Source of the DNA: Pirellula sp.
GTDB taxonomy: Bacteria > Planctomycetota > Planctomycetia > Pirellulales > PNKZ01
NCBI GenBank assembly: GCA_013822735.1
Contig: PNKZ01000001.1
Location: forward strand, 806,001 to 870,000
Length of the DNA stretch: 64,000 nt
Direction: 5' to 3'
This document shows, piece by piece, positions 43,307 to 51,374 of this stretch. The position numbers and the translations under genes are program-made. The notes beneath the pieces are model-generated. The model was not told the DNA's origin. It saw only the letters and a program-made list of their open reading frames with translations, and did not search any database. Position 1 is the stretch's first letter. Every line of letters begins with the position of its first letter.

Positions 43307-44878
43307 TCATTCCTCGACCTTCACGACCGGCGGTTGGCCCGGCAGCGCTTCGATGCGCAGTTCGATGGTGCCGCGAGCTTTGGCCGCTTGGGTGGTGAAC
43401 TCGTCGGGGTTTTCCACCGCGACGTTGTCGACATGCGTGATGAGCATGCCGCGGCGTATGCCGGCGGTCCAGGCCTTGGATTCCGGATCGACGTCGATCA
43501 CCAGTACACAGGGAGCCGCGAGCCGGATGCCCTGATTGAATTGCGGATCGAGTTCCGGATGTGATGACGGGAAATCGATGTGTATGCCGCGCCATGACGG
43601 ACGGGGCGAAGTCACGATGTTTTTGCCGCGGACTTCGTACTTCGCCAAGGTTACGGTCTTGGTCGTGACGCGTCCGTCGTGTTCGACGCCGACAAGAGTC
43701 GGCTTCCCCGCCGGTTGCTTGCCGATTTGCAGCATCAGGCCGTCGACGTCGTTGATCGGATGGCCGGCGACGTGCGTGATGATGTCTCGCGGATAGATGC
43801 CGGCTCGTTCGGCGGGAGAACCGCCGCGAACCGAATCAATGCGCACGCCTTGCATGCCGGCGCGGCGTTCGGCGGAACCGAGCGTCGCGCCGGAGACGCC
43901 GAGCAATCCATACTCGACTTCTTTCCCTTGCTTGAGCGAATCGATTGCTCGAAGGAATAGGTCGTCAACGGGTACGGCATAGCCCGCCGATTGTTCGAAA
44001 CCCGCGGCCGCGGCTTGTGAGATCGTGAGGCCGATCATTTCGCCTTGCAAGTTGAGCAGCGCGCCGCCGCTGGTGCCGAGATTCAGCTTGGCGTCCGTTT
44101 GGATGAGCGTGCCGAAGTGGTGGATCGTGTTCTTCTTGTCGCGCGCGTCTTCAGCATCTTTATTCGGCGCCAATTTGCGCGAGACGTTGGCAATGATTCC
44201 CCAGCTCGCGCTGGTTTGTCCGTCGCGCGCGATGGCGTACGGGTTGCCGAGAGCGATGACGATCTGCCCCTTCTTGAGCTTTGAGGCGTCGCCGAACTTA
44301 ATGGGAGCGAACGTTACATCTTCGGGCGCCGACTCGACCTTCAATATGGCCAGATCGCTGCGAGTGTCGGAGGCCGTGATCACGGCGCGCATCGGGCGTT
44401 TGGCGATGGTTGTAACCCAGAGTTCTCCCTCGCCTTTGACGGCTTGGTAGCTGGTCACGATGTAGCCGGCCTTATCCACCACGACGCCGGTCGCAAAGGC
44501 ATTGGGAACGAAGTCGGGATTCGTCGGATTCTGCGATGAGAGAGGATCGACGAACTGCATGCCCGGCCGGGGGAACATGACTTGCGGGATATCGCGGGCC
44601 GCGGATTCGGGATTGAAGCGGGCGATGCTGACGACCGAGGCTTCGGAGCGCTCGATGGCTTTGACGATCACCTGCTCGAGAATGATTGCGGCTTGCAAGC
44701 CGCTCGGCTCTTGGGCCGCGAGAGGTTGCGCGCTTAGGCCGGCAAGCGAAGCCGCCGCGGCGCATGCGCAAAGAAAAAGCATGCTTCGAGAGGTCGCCGC
44801 CGCTCGAAACATGCCTAATAGCCGAACGTTGCCGAGGAGGATGTCGCCGACAAGACCGTGGTGAGAGCAGGGCCGCAT
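43307..44878 (-). CDS. HtrA-like trypsin-fold protein with PDZ domains, catalytic His replaced by Gln
   Basis: The 523-residue exported protein has a long signal region ending near AGLSAQPLAAQE. The trypsin-like domain has GYIVTSYQAVKG, where HtrA proteases have the catalytic His; here it is Gln145. The Asp (SDLAILKV, Asp175) and Ser (NLGTSGGALL, Ser270) remain. Two PDZ-like domains follow (GVRIDSVRGGSPAERAGIY, about residues 335-350, and CVLVIDVDPESKAWTAGIR, about 455-473). It therefore looks like a pseudoprotease that might bind unfolded proteins or sense them. The ATG at 44878 has GAAGGAA 7-8 nt upstream and is preferred over 44812, which would give a shorter signal. An inverted repeat sits just before the start. 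Confidence 0.83.
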   Translation of the reverse strand: MRPCSHHGLVGDILLGNVRLLGMFRAAATSRSMLFLCACAAAASLAGLSAQPLAAQEPSGLQAAIILEQVIVKAIERSEASVVSIARFNPESAARDIPQVMFPRPGMQFVDPLSSQNPTNPDFVPNAFATGVVVDKAGYIVTSYQAVKGEGELWVTTIAKRPMRAVITASDTRSDLAILKVESAPEDVTFAPIKFGDASKLKKGQIVIALGNPYAIARDGQTSASWGIIANVSRKLAPNKDAEDARDKKNTIHHFGTLIQTDAKLNLGTSGGALLNLQGEMIGLTISQAAAAGFEQSAGYAVPVDDLFLRAIDSLKQGKEVEYGLLGVSGATLGSAERRAGMQGVRIDSVRGGSPAERAGIYPRDIITHVAGHPINDVDGLMLQIGKQPAGKPTLVGVEHDGRVTTKTVTLAKYEVRGKNIVTSPRPSWRGIHIDFPSSHPELDPQFNQGIRLAAPCVLVIDVDPESKAWTAGIRRGMLITHVDNVAVENPDEFTTQAAKARGTIELRIEALPGQPPVVKVEE

Positions 44879-44905
44879 GGCGCCGTTCCTTCGTGTGCGA
44901 GAGTA

Positions 44906-44929
44906 GGTATGCCGTCCGTTAAGCATACC
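44906..44929. promoter_or_regulatory. Inverted repeat upstream of the HtrA-like gene
   Basis: GGTATGC (44906-44912) and GCATACC (44923-44929) are exact complements separated by 10 bp, 28-51 bp upstream of the ATG at 44878. Its size and position fit an operator or a leader hairpin. The gap to recA is only 123 bp. Confidence 0.4.
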
Positions 44930-45001
44930 AACCCTCGCAACCGACCGAATACGGTCGACGCCGGAATTCGCCGATTGCGGCGACCTGCTCCCTCACCCGG
45001 C

Positions 45002-46147
45002 TTACTCTTCCGGGCGTGTTTCTTCTTCCGGATCGGCGACTGCATCTCCGGCGGCCACGGCCAAGTTGGCGACGCCGACGTTGAGGATCTTTTCCCGCAG
45101 TTCCTTCGTCAGTTCCGGGTGTTCCAGCAAGTATTGCTTGGTCTTCTCGCGACCTTGGGCCAGCTGTAAGTCGCCGTAGCGGAACCAGGCTCCGGAGCGA
45201 ACGACAAGCTTCTGCAAGATCGCCAGATCGAGAACGTCTCCCTCATAGCTGATGCCGTTGGCGTGCATCATATCGAACTCGGCGACCTTGAACGGAGGAG
45301 CCACCTTGTTCTTCACGATCTTCGTCCGGACGCGCTGCCCGATGACGTCTTCCCCTTCTTTCAACTGCCCGATACGGCGCACGTCGATACGGCAGGAGCA
45401 GTAGAACTTCAGGGCGCGACCGCCGGGAGTGGTTTCCGGGCTGCCGAACATCACGCCGATCTTCTCGCGGATCTGGTTGATGAAGATCACGCAGGTCTTG
45501 CTTTTCGAGATGCAGCCGGTGAGCTTGCGCATGGCCTGACTCATGAGTCGAGCCTGCAAGCCGACGAAGCTGTCCCCCATTTCACCGTCGAGCTCTTTCT
45601 TGGGTACCAACGCGGCCACGGAGTCGATGACGATGACGTCGACGGCGTTGCTCTTTACGAGCATTTCCGTGATGTTCATCGCCTCTTCGCCGCTGGAAGG
45701 CTGGCTCACGAGCAGCGATTCCAGTTCCACGCCGAGCTTCTTGGCCCAGCTGGGGTCGAGCGCGTGTTCGGCGTCGATAAAGGCGGCGATGCCTCCCATT
45801 TTTTGGGCCTGCGCGATAACGTGCAGGGCCAGCGTGGTCTTACCGCTAGACTCCGGGCCAAACACTTCGATGATGCGGCCGCGCGGCAGGCCTCGGCCTC
45901 CCAGGGCGATGTCGACCGAAAGGCTGCCGGTCGGGATGCATTCGATCGTGTGGTTGATGTCCGCCCCCAGGGGCATGATCGTCCCTTCGCCGAATTCCTT
46001 GTCGATCTGAGCGAGGGTGTTCTTCAGCGCAGGGTTCTCGGCCAGCATGGCGTCCATCGGGCTCAGCGACTTGGGAGTCTTGCCGCCGCGGGACGATTCT
46101 TTGTCTTTCTTAGCCATGTGATTGTTCGATTTCGTCGCAGTAACCAT
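45002..46147 (-). CDS. recA: Recombinase RecA
   Basis: The 381-residue protein has the Walker A motif GPESSGKTT (about residue 95), [24 protein letters not shown] (Walker B), the DNA-contact loop [35 protein letters not shown] and the usual C-terminal domain with an acidic tail. It forms filaments on single-stranded DNA for recombination and SOS signalling. The ATG at 46147 has GAAGGG 9 nt upstream; an ATG at 46117 is an alternative. A promoter covered by a perfect dyad lies 100-125 bp upstream. Confidence 0.97.
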   Translation of the reverse strand: MVTATKSNNHMAKKDKESSRGGKTPKSLSPMDAMLAENPALKNTLAQIDKEFGEGTIMPLGADINHTIECIPTGSLSVDIALGGRGLPRGRIIEVFGPESSGKTTLALHVIAQAQKMGGIAAFIDAEHALDPSWAKKLGVELESLLVSQPSSGEEAMNITEMLVKSNAVDVIVIDSVAALVPKKELDGEMGDSFVGLQARLMSQAMRKLTGCISKSKTCVIFINQIREKIGVMFGSPETTPGGRALKFYCSCRIDVRRIGQLKEGEDVIGQRVRTKIVKNKVAPPFKVAEFDMMHANGISYEGDVLDLAILQKLVVRSGAWFRYGDLQLAQGREKTKQYLLEHPELTKELREKILNVGVANLAVAAGDAVADPEEETRPEE

Positions 46148-46515
46148 CGTCGAGAACCCTTCGCTTTAGAGGAGCCGAGGCGACGGGCGAAGCGGCCCGA
46201 GCAGTCCGGCTCCAGGAAAAAATAAATGCGGTGTACGCTTGGATACTGTATCGGCGTACACCATGCGAAGCAAGAGTATTTTTCGTGGGTTTTTGCGACG
46301 GCGTGCGAAGCTCCAAAAGGTGCTGAATTGCGGAGAAAAGCGTGGAAAACTGTGCGGTCTACGGCGGGTGTGATGCTAGCAGATGGCGGCGCGCGGCTAA
46401 AGAGGCGGCGCGGAAATGCGGACTGCTGAATGCGGACTGCTGAACACGTGTTCGAACTGCTATGAATTCGCAGTGGTCGCAATGTTTTTCCTCCAGCACA
46501 GCAAGTTATTTCACC
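46148..46515. other. Divergent intergenic region between recA and a DUF1398 gene
   Basis: The 368-bp gap contains the recA promoter and dyad (46230-46273) and one TGCTAGCA octamer (46374-46381). I see no small gene or RNA structure in the rest, and I cannot pick a plus-strand promoter for the DUF1398 gene. Confidence 0.6.
46230..46273 (-). promoter_or_regulatory. recA promoter overlapped by a perfect dyad operator
   Basis: On the minus strand TTGCTT (46273-46268), 17 bp, TACAGT (46250-46245). The dyad GGTGTACGC (46230-46238) and GCGTACACC (46254-46262) surrounds the -10, and an inner GATAC-T-GTATC (46242-46252) is nested in it. A repressor bound here would block transcription; a LexA-type SOS site is the natural suspicion. 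Confidence 0.6.
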
Positions 46516-46917
46516 ATGAACGCCGATCCGATCGCCGTCGTCCAAGAGTGCGCCGCTAAGAGTTGGGCGGATGAAATGACGTTTCCTGAAGTCGTGGGCA
46601 AGCTCATCGAGGTCGGAGTCGAACGTTATCACGCCGATTACACGCGCGGCGAGTTCACGTACTACTGGCCGGACGGCGCGTCGACCGTGGTCTCGGCGGA
46701 TCACCTGAAGCATGCAACGGGGATTGAGTTCGATCGCGAAGCGATCGTGGCGGCCATTCGCCAAAGCCAGCGTGGCGAACATACGTTCGCCGACTTTGTA
46801 CGGAAGACGACCGCCGCCGGTTGCGTCGGCTACTTTGTGCAGATTCATGGTCGTCGGGCGATCTACTTCGGCCGCAACGGCGACGAGCACGTCGAGTTGT
46901 TTCCGTCGGCGACGTAA
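46516..46917 (+). CDS. DUF1398 (YbcV-like) protein
   Basis: The 133-residue protein matches DUF1398: TFPEVVGKLIEVGVERYHADY, then TYYWPDGAS, IRQSQRGEHTFADFV, AAGCVGYFVQIHGRRAIYFGR and HVELFPS. Members are small cytoplasmic proteins of unknown function, sometimes called phage envelope-like by old annotation. The ATG at 46516 fits the family start; an upstream Met at 46462 is also in frame. It is divergent from recA and converges with an SDR gene over a hairpin. Confidence 0.85.
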   Translation: MNADPIAVVQECAAKSWADEMTFPEVVGKLIEVGVERYHADYTRGEFTYYWPDGASTVVSADHLKHATGIEFDREAIVAAIRQSQRGEHTFADFVRKTTAAGCVGYFVQIHGRRAIYFGRNGDEHVELFPSAT

Positions 46918-46930
46918 TGGGCGGCGGGCT

Positions 46931-46949
46931 CCCGGAGACGAACTCCGGG
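46931..46949. terminator. Hairpin between convergent genes
   Basis: CCCGGAG (46931-46937) and CTCCGGG (46943-46949) pair around ACGAA, midway between the stops of the DUF1398 gene and the SDR gene. It may stop transcription from both sides, though there is no T-run. Confidence 0.45.
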
Positions 46950-46968
46950 GCTAAATGAGAGGATGAAA

Positions 46969-47730
46969 TTATCCGCGGCCCACGTACGGCATGCCGGTCG
47001 CCATGACGGTCATCGTCAGCACGTTCGCATCGAGCGGTAGGCTTGCCATGTAAAGCACGGCGCGGGCCACGTGTTCGACCGGCATCGTCGGCTCGGGGGC
47101 AGTGCGGCCGTCGGCTTGGAGCACCCCCTCTTTCATGCGCGCGGTCAGATCCGTCGCGGCGTTGCCGATATCGATCTGGCCGACCGCGATGTCGAAAGCC
47201 CGGCCGTCGAGCGCCGCGGATTTCGTCAATCCTTCGATTGCATGCTTCGTCGCCGTGTAAGGAGCCGAGTTGGGGCGCGGTACGTGCGCGGAGATGCTGC
47301 CGTTGTTGATGATGCGTCCGCCGCGAGGGCTCTGCGCCTTCATCACGCGGAAGGCCTCGCGCACGCACCAAAACGCACCGGTGAGGTTTACATCGACGAC
47401 CCCTCGCCATTGGTCGTCGGTAAGTTGGTCGAGCGGCACCGGCGGCGCGCCGATGCCCGCGTTGTTGAAGAGCAGGTCGACCCGGCCGAACGTGGCGACC
47501 GTGCGATCGAACACCGCCCTCACCGCGGCCGCATCGCAGACGTCGGCGGGGCAGAGCAGGGTGCGCGGCGCGGTCGAGGCCGACGCCGCGGCCAAGGCGG
47601 CGGTTTCCGCCAGGGCCTCGTTGCGACGGCCGACCAGCGCCACGGCGTACCCTTCGCTAAGTAGTGCTAAGGCCACGGCGCGGCCGATTCCGGACCCGGC
47701 GCCGGTGACGATGGCGGATTGGGAAGACAT
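46969..47730 (-). CDS. Short-chain dehydrogenase/reductase
   Basis: The 253-residue classical SDR has [39 protein letters not shown] with the catalytic Ser, and [10 protein letters not shown] (Tyr-x3-Lys). The ATG at 47730 has AGAGGG 6 nt upstream, so the longer reading to 47763 is rejected. The C-terminal region differs from FabG-type proteins ([14 protein letters not shown]), closer to general alcohol or sugar dehydrogenases. It is divergent from katE. The substrate is unknown. Confidence 0.85.
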   Translation of the reverse strand: MSSQSAIVTGAGSGIGRAVALALLSEGYAVALVGRRNEALAETAALAAASASTAPRTLLCPADVCDAAAVRAVFDRTVATFGRVDLLFNNAGIGAPPVPLDQLTDDQWRGVVDVNLTGAFWCVREAFRVMKAQSPRGGRIINNGSISAHVPRPNSAPYTATKHAIEGLTKSAALDGRAFDIAVGQIDIGNAATDLTARMKEGVLQADGRTAPEPTMPVEHVARAVLYMASLPLDANVLTMTVMATGMPYVGRG

Positions 47731-47910
47731 CACTATCCCTCTTAAGACAAAAACGGCTTGCAACGTGCTCGATACCTGATCGATGCGGTCGATAGGAGAG
47801 CAGCAATCTTGCGCGTACGGACTTCAAGGGTCAAATGGCGCGAATGGTTTGTCGCGACGGAACAAGAATTGCCAAGGATGCACCGTCTACATCCCTAAGG
47901 AGTTCGCTCG

Positions 47911-50004
47911 ATGGCTAAGAAGTCGCAAAAACCTGATTCCGCCTCGATCCCGCAAACCACCGGCAATGCCGGAGAAACCCATCAACGCGCCGGCGGATCG
48001 GCCGAACTTCTCACCACCGATCAAGGCATTCCCGTCGCCGACAATCAGAACTCGCTCAAGATCGGCGCGCGCGGGCCGGTGCTCCTCGAAGACTTCGTAC
48101 TTCGCGAGAAGATCACCAACTTCGATCATGAGCGCATCCCCGAGCGCGTGGTGCATGCCCGCGGCTTCGGCGCGCACGGTTATTTTCAACCGCACAAATC
48201 GCACGCGAAGCTAACGCGGGCCGCGTTCTTGCAAGACCCCGGCGTGAAAACTCCGGTTTTCGTGCGATTCTCCACCGTGGCCGGCAGCGAAGGTTCGCCC
48301 GACCTCGCGCGCGACGTCCGGGGGTTCGCCGTGAAGTTTTATACGAGCGAGGGAAACTACGATCTCGTCGGCAACAACATTCCGGTGTTCTTCATTCAAG
48401 ACGCCATGAAGTTTCCGGACCTGATTCACGCCGTGAAGCCGGAGCCCGATCGGGGCTTTCCGCAAGCCGCCTCGGCGCACGATACGTTCTGGGATTTCGT
48501 CTCACTGATGCCGGAAAGTACGCACATGCTTCTGTGGGCCATGAGCGATCGCGCGATTCCCCGTTCGTTTCGCATGATGGAAGGGTTCGGCGTACATACG
48601 TTTCGCCTTGTGAACGCCAAGGGCGTTGCCACGCTGGTGAAGTTTCATTGGCGGCCGAAGCTCGGCACGTTCTCGGTCATTTGGGACGAAGCGGTGAAGA
48701 TCAACGGCGCGGATAGCGACTTCCACCGCCGCGATCTTTGGGACGCCATCCAAGCCGGCGACTTCCCCGAGTGGGAACTTTCGGTGCAGGCCTTCTCTGA
48801 AGAAGAGGCGGCGGAGTTTGATTTCGACGTCTTGGACCCGACGAAGCTCATTCCCGAAGAAGTGGTGCCGCTTACGCCGCTGGGAACGATGGTGCTCAAC
48901 CGCACCGTCGACAATTTCTTCGCGGAGACGGAGCAGGTCGCCTTCTGCCCGGCGAACGTCGTGCCGGGGATCGAGTTTTCGAACGATCCGCTGCTGCAAG
49001 GTCGGCTGTTCTCGTATCTCGATACGCAACTCAGCCGACTCGGCAGCCCCAACTTTCATGAGTTGCCGATCAATCGTGCGCATAGTCCCGTGCAAAACCA
49101 GCAGCGCGACGGGCACATGCGAACGACGCTCCAGCCCGGCCGCATTGCGTACGAGCCGAATAGTTTGGATCCGAGTCAGGCGCGTGAAAGCGTCGAGCGC
49201 GGGTTCACGAGCTTTCCGGCCGCGGAAGCCGGCGACAAAATGCGCATTCGGCCGGAGAGCTTTGCCGATCACTATTCGCAGGCGCGGCTGTTTTACAACT
49301 CGCTTACCGAGCCGGAGCAGCGGCACGTCGTCGGGGCGTTCGCGTTCGAACTCGGCAAGTGCGAAGTGCTCGCCGTTCGCAAGCGGATGCTCGGCCGGCT
49401 CGCGCTGGTCGATCAAGAACTTTGCGATCACGTGGCCGATGCGCTCGGTATGCCGGGCCAAGCCGAAAAGCTCAAGCCCGCGGTTCCGGCGCGCGATCTG
49501 CCGCCGTCGCCGGCGCTGAGTCAGTATTTGAAGGCGCCGCAATCGATCGAGGGTCGTAAGCTGGCGATACTCGTGACCGACGGCGCGGATGAAAAGCTCA
49601 TCGCAGCGCTGAAGCGAGCCGCGAAGGCCGAAGGAGCCGTGGTCATGGTCGTCGCGCCGAAGGTCGGCGGCTTCACGACCGCCGGCGGCGAAGAGATGCC
49701 GGCCGATTTTGCGTTGAACGCGGCCCCGTCGGTGTTGTTCGACGCGGTCGTCGTCGCGCCCTCGGAAGCGGGAGTCGAGGCGTTGCTCAAGACGGCCGCC
49801 GCCGTCGATTGGGTGCGCGACGCCTTCGGGCACCTGAAAGCCGTAGCGTATACCACGGCCGCCGAGCCGTTGTTAGCCGCGGCGGGCGTGCAGCCGGAGG
49901 CCGACGAGGGAGTCGTGTCGCTCAAGTCGCGCGACGGGCTGGCCAAGTTCATCACGGCGGCGAAGCGCCACCGGCTTTGGGATCGCGAACCGCAAGTGCG
50001 GTGA
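47911..50004 (+). CDS. katE: Large-subunit catalase (HPII type)
   Basis: The 697-residue protein is a clade 2 catalase. The catalytic His is in [14 protein letters not shown] (about residue 73), the Asn in [17 protein letters not shown] and the haem-ligand Tyr in [14 protein letters not shown] (about residue 368). A C-terminal flavodoxin/DJ-1-like domain (from about 545, [15 protein letters not shown]) distinguishes it from small catalases of about 500 residues. It breaks down hydrogen peroxide. The ATG has AAGGAG 9 nt upstream. A heptamer inverted repeat follows the stop, before the FAD oxidoreductase gene. Confidence 0.96.
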   Translation: MAKKSQKPDSASIPQTTGNAGETHQRAGGSAELLTTDQGIPVADNQNSLKIGARGPVLLEDFVLREKITNFDHERIPERVVHARGFGAHGYFQPHKSHAKLTRAAFLQDPGVKTPVFVRFSTVAGSEGSPDLARDVRGFAVKFYTSEGNYDLVGNNIPVFFIQDAMKFPDLIHAVKPEPDRGFPQAASAHDTFWDFVSLMPESTHMLLWAMSDRAIPRSFRMMEGFGVHTFRLVNAKGVATLVKFHWRPKLGTFSVIWDEAVKINGADSDFHRRDLWDAIQAGDFPEWELSVQAFSEEEAAEFDFDVLDPTKLIPEEVVPLTPLGTMVLNRTVDNFFAETEQVAFCPANVVPGIEFSNDPLLQGRLFSYLDTQLSRLGSPNFHELPINRAHSPVQNQQRDGHMRTTLQPGRIAYEPNSLDPSQARESVERGFTSFPAAEAGDKMRIRPESFADHYSQARLFYNSLTEPEQRHVVGAFAFELGKCEVLAVRKRMLGRLALVDQELCDHVADALGMPGQAEKLKPAVPARDLPPSPALSQYLKAPQSIEGRKLAILVTDGADEKLIAALKRAAKAEGAVVMVVAPKVGGFTTAGGEEMPADFALNAAPSVLFDAVVVAPSEAGVEALLKTAAAVDWVRDAFGHLKAVAYTTAAEPLLAAAGVQPEADEGVVSLKSRDGLAKFITAAKRHRLWDREPQVR

Positions 50005-50012
50005 AGAAGAAG

Positions 50013-50101
50013 TGGCGAGTGACGAGTGGTGAGTGGCGAGCCATCTGTCTGGTGCTACGCGGCACTTGTTTTCCTCGCCACTCGTCACTCACCACTCGCC
50101 A
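50013..50101. repeat. Inverted array of heptamer tandem repeats
   Basis: Four tandem heptamers TGGCGAG, TGACGAG, TGGTGAG, TGGCGAG (50013-50040) face four complementary heptamers CTCGCCA, CTCGTCA, CTCACCA, CTCGCCA (50074-50101), separated by 33 bp. The array begins 8 bp after the katE stop and ends 20 bp before the next start. It can fold into a long imperfect hairpin. Confidence 0.85.
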
Positions 50102-50121
50102 CCTTTCTTACGATCGACACC

Positions 50122-51336
50122 ATGGACCTCAAATCGAACTTCCCGTTCTGGCTCGTGAAGAACGGGCTGATGGCCGCGTACCCGGCGCTGGAGCACGATG
50201 AGGTGTGCGACGTGCTCGTGCTCGGCGCGGGCATTACCGGCGCGATCTTCGCCGAAAGGCTCTCGCGGGAAGGGTTCGACGTCGTCGTACTCGACCGCCG
50301 CGACGTAGGGCAGGGGAGCACCTCGGCCAGTACGGCGCTGCTCATGTACGAGATCGACACGCATTTGGTCGAGCTCACGAAGCTCGTCGGCCGTGCGCAT
50401 GCCGATCGCGCTTATCAGCTCTCGGCCGCGTCGATCGATACGCTGGAGCAGCTTGCGCTGCATAGCCCGGTCGATTGCGGTTTTCGGCGCAAGCGGAGCG
50501 TGTACGCAGCGAGCACGGAAGCGGAAGTGCCCGACTTGCGCGCGGAGCTGGAGGCCAGGTTGGCATGCGGTATTCGCGCGGCGTGGGCCGGTCCGCGCGA
50601 GCTCAGCGAGCAATATGCGATCAATTATCCCGGCGCGATTGTTTCCGAAGCCGCCGCCTCGTGCGATCCCTATCGATTGGCGCACGGACTCTTGCAGCAG
50701 GCGCAAGAGCGCGGCGTGCGAGTATTCGATCGCACCGACGTCACCAAGTTCACGCCGCAGCCGGCGGGCGACGCATGCCGGGTGACCGCGCAGACGGATC
50801 GCGGCCCGAGCGTAAAGGCGAAGCACGTCGTGTTTGCGAGCGGTTACGAATCGCAGCAATATTTGAGCGAGCGCGTCGTGAAATTTAAGAGCACCTACGC
50901 GCTGGTGACGCAGCCGCTGCCGAGCGTCGCCCCTTGGCCGGAAGATTGTTTGTTCTGGGAGAGTTCACGGCCGTATCTTTATTTGCGCGCGACCGACGAC
51001 CGACGGTTGCTCGCCGGCGGTGAAGACGACGATTTCCATAGCCCGACGAAGCGCGATGCGCAGCTCGGCGCGAAGGCCGACAAGATCCTGAAGCGGCTGC
51101 AAACGATGTTTCCGACGCTCGCACTGGAGACCGAGTTTGCTTGGGCCGGCACCTTCGGCGAGACGAAAGACGGGCTGGCCTACATCGGTCGGCCGCCCGA
51201 GTTGTCGTGGGGCTACTTCGCGCTGGGGTTCGGCGGCAACGGCATCACGTTTAGCGCCATTGCCGCCGACATCATCGCCGACGAACTCTCTGGTCGACCG
51301 AATGCCGACGCAGCGATATTTCGATTCGGACGGTGA
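50122..51336 (+). CDS. FAD-dependent oxidoreductase (DAO family)
   Basis: The 404-residue protein has the FAD-binding motif VLVLGAGITGAIFAERL (about residues 30-46), ending in an acidic residue in VVVLDRRDVG, and a second FAD motif near the end (WGYFALGFGGNGITFSAIAADIIADEL, in blocks). GSTSASTALLMYEIDT is the substrate-side loop of glycine oxidase/DAO-like enzymes. It probably oxidises an amine or amino acid, producing H2O2, which would fit the katE gene just upstream (inference). The ATG at 50122 is preferred because the longer reading would cover the heptamer array. Confidence 0.85.
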   Translation: MDLKSNFPFWLVKNGLMAAYPALEHDEVCDVLVLGAGITGAIFAERLSREGFDVVVLDRRDVGQGSTSASTALLMYEIDTHLVELTKLVGRAHADRAYQLSAASIDTLEQLALHSPVDCGFRRKRSVYAASTEAEVPDLRAELEARLACGIRAAWAGPRELSEQYAINYPGAIVSEAAASCDPYRLAHGLLQQAQERGVRVFDRTDVTKFTPQPAGDACRVTAQTDRGPSVKAKHVVFASGYESQQYLSERVVKFKSTYALVTQPLPSVAPWPEDCLFWESSRPYLYLRATDDRRLLAGGEDDDFHSPTKRDAQLGAKADKILKRLQTMFPTLALETEFAWAGTFGETKDGLAYIGRPPELSWGYFALGFGGNGITFSAIAADIIADELSGRPNADAAIFRFGR

Positions 51337-51374
51337 AGGAAGACCGAAGAACGGAGACCGGAGATGGGGAAGGA

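Noticed and set aside
46230-46262. E. coli-type LexA box (CTGT-N8-ACAG) in the recA promoter
   Set aside because: The nearest match ends in ACAC, not ACAG; the stronger signal is the 9-bp dyad, reported separately.
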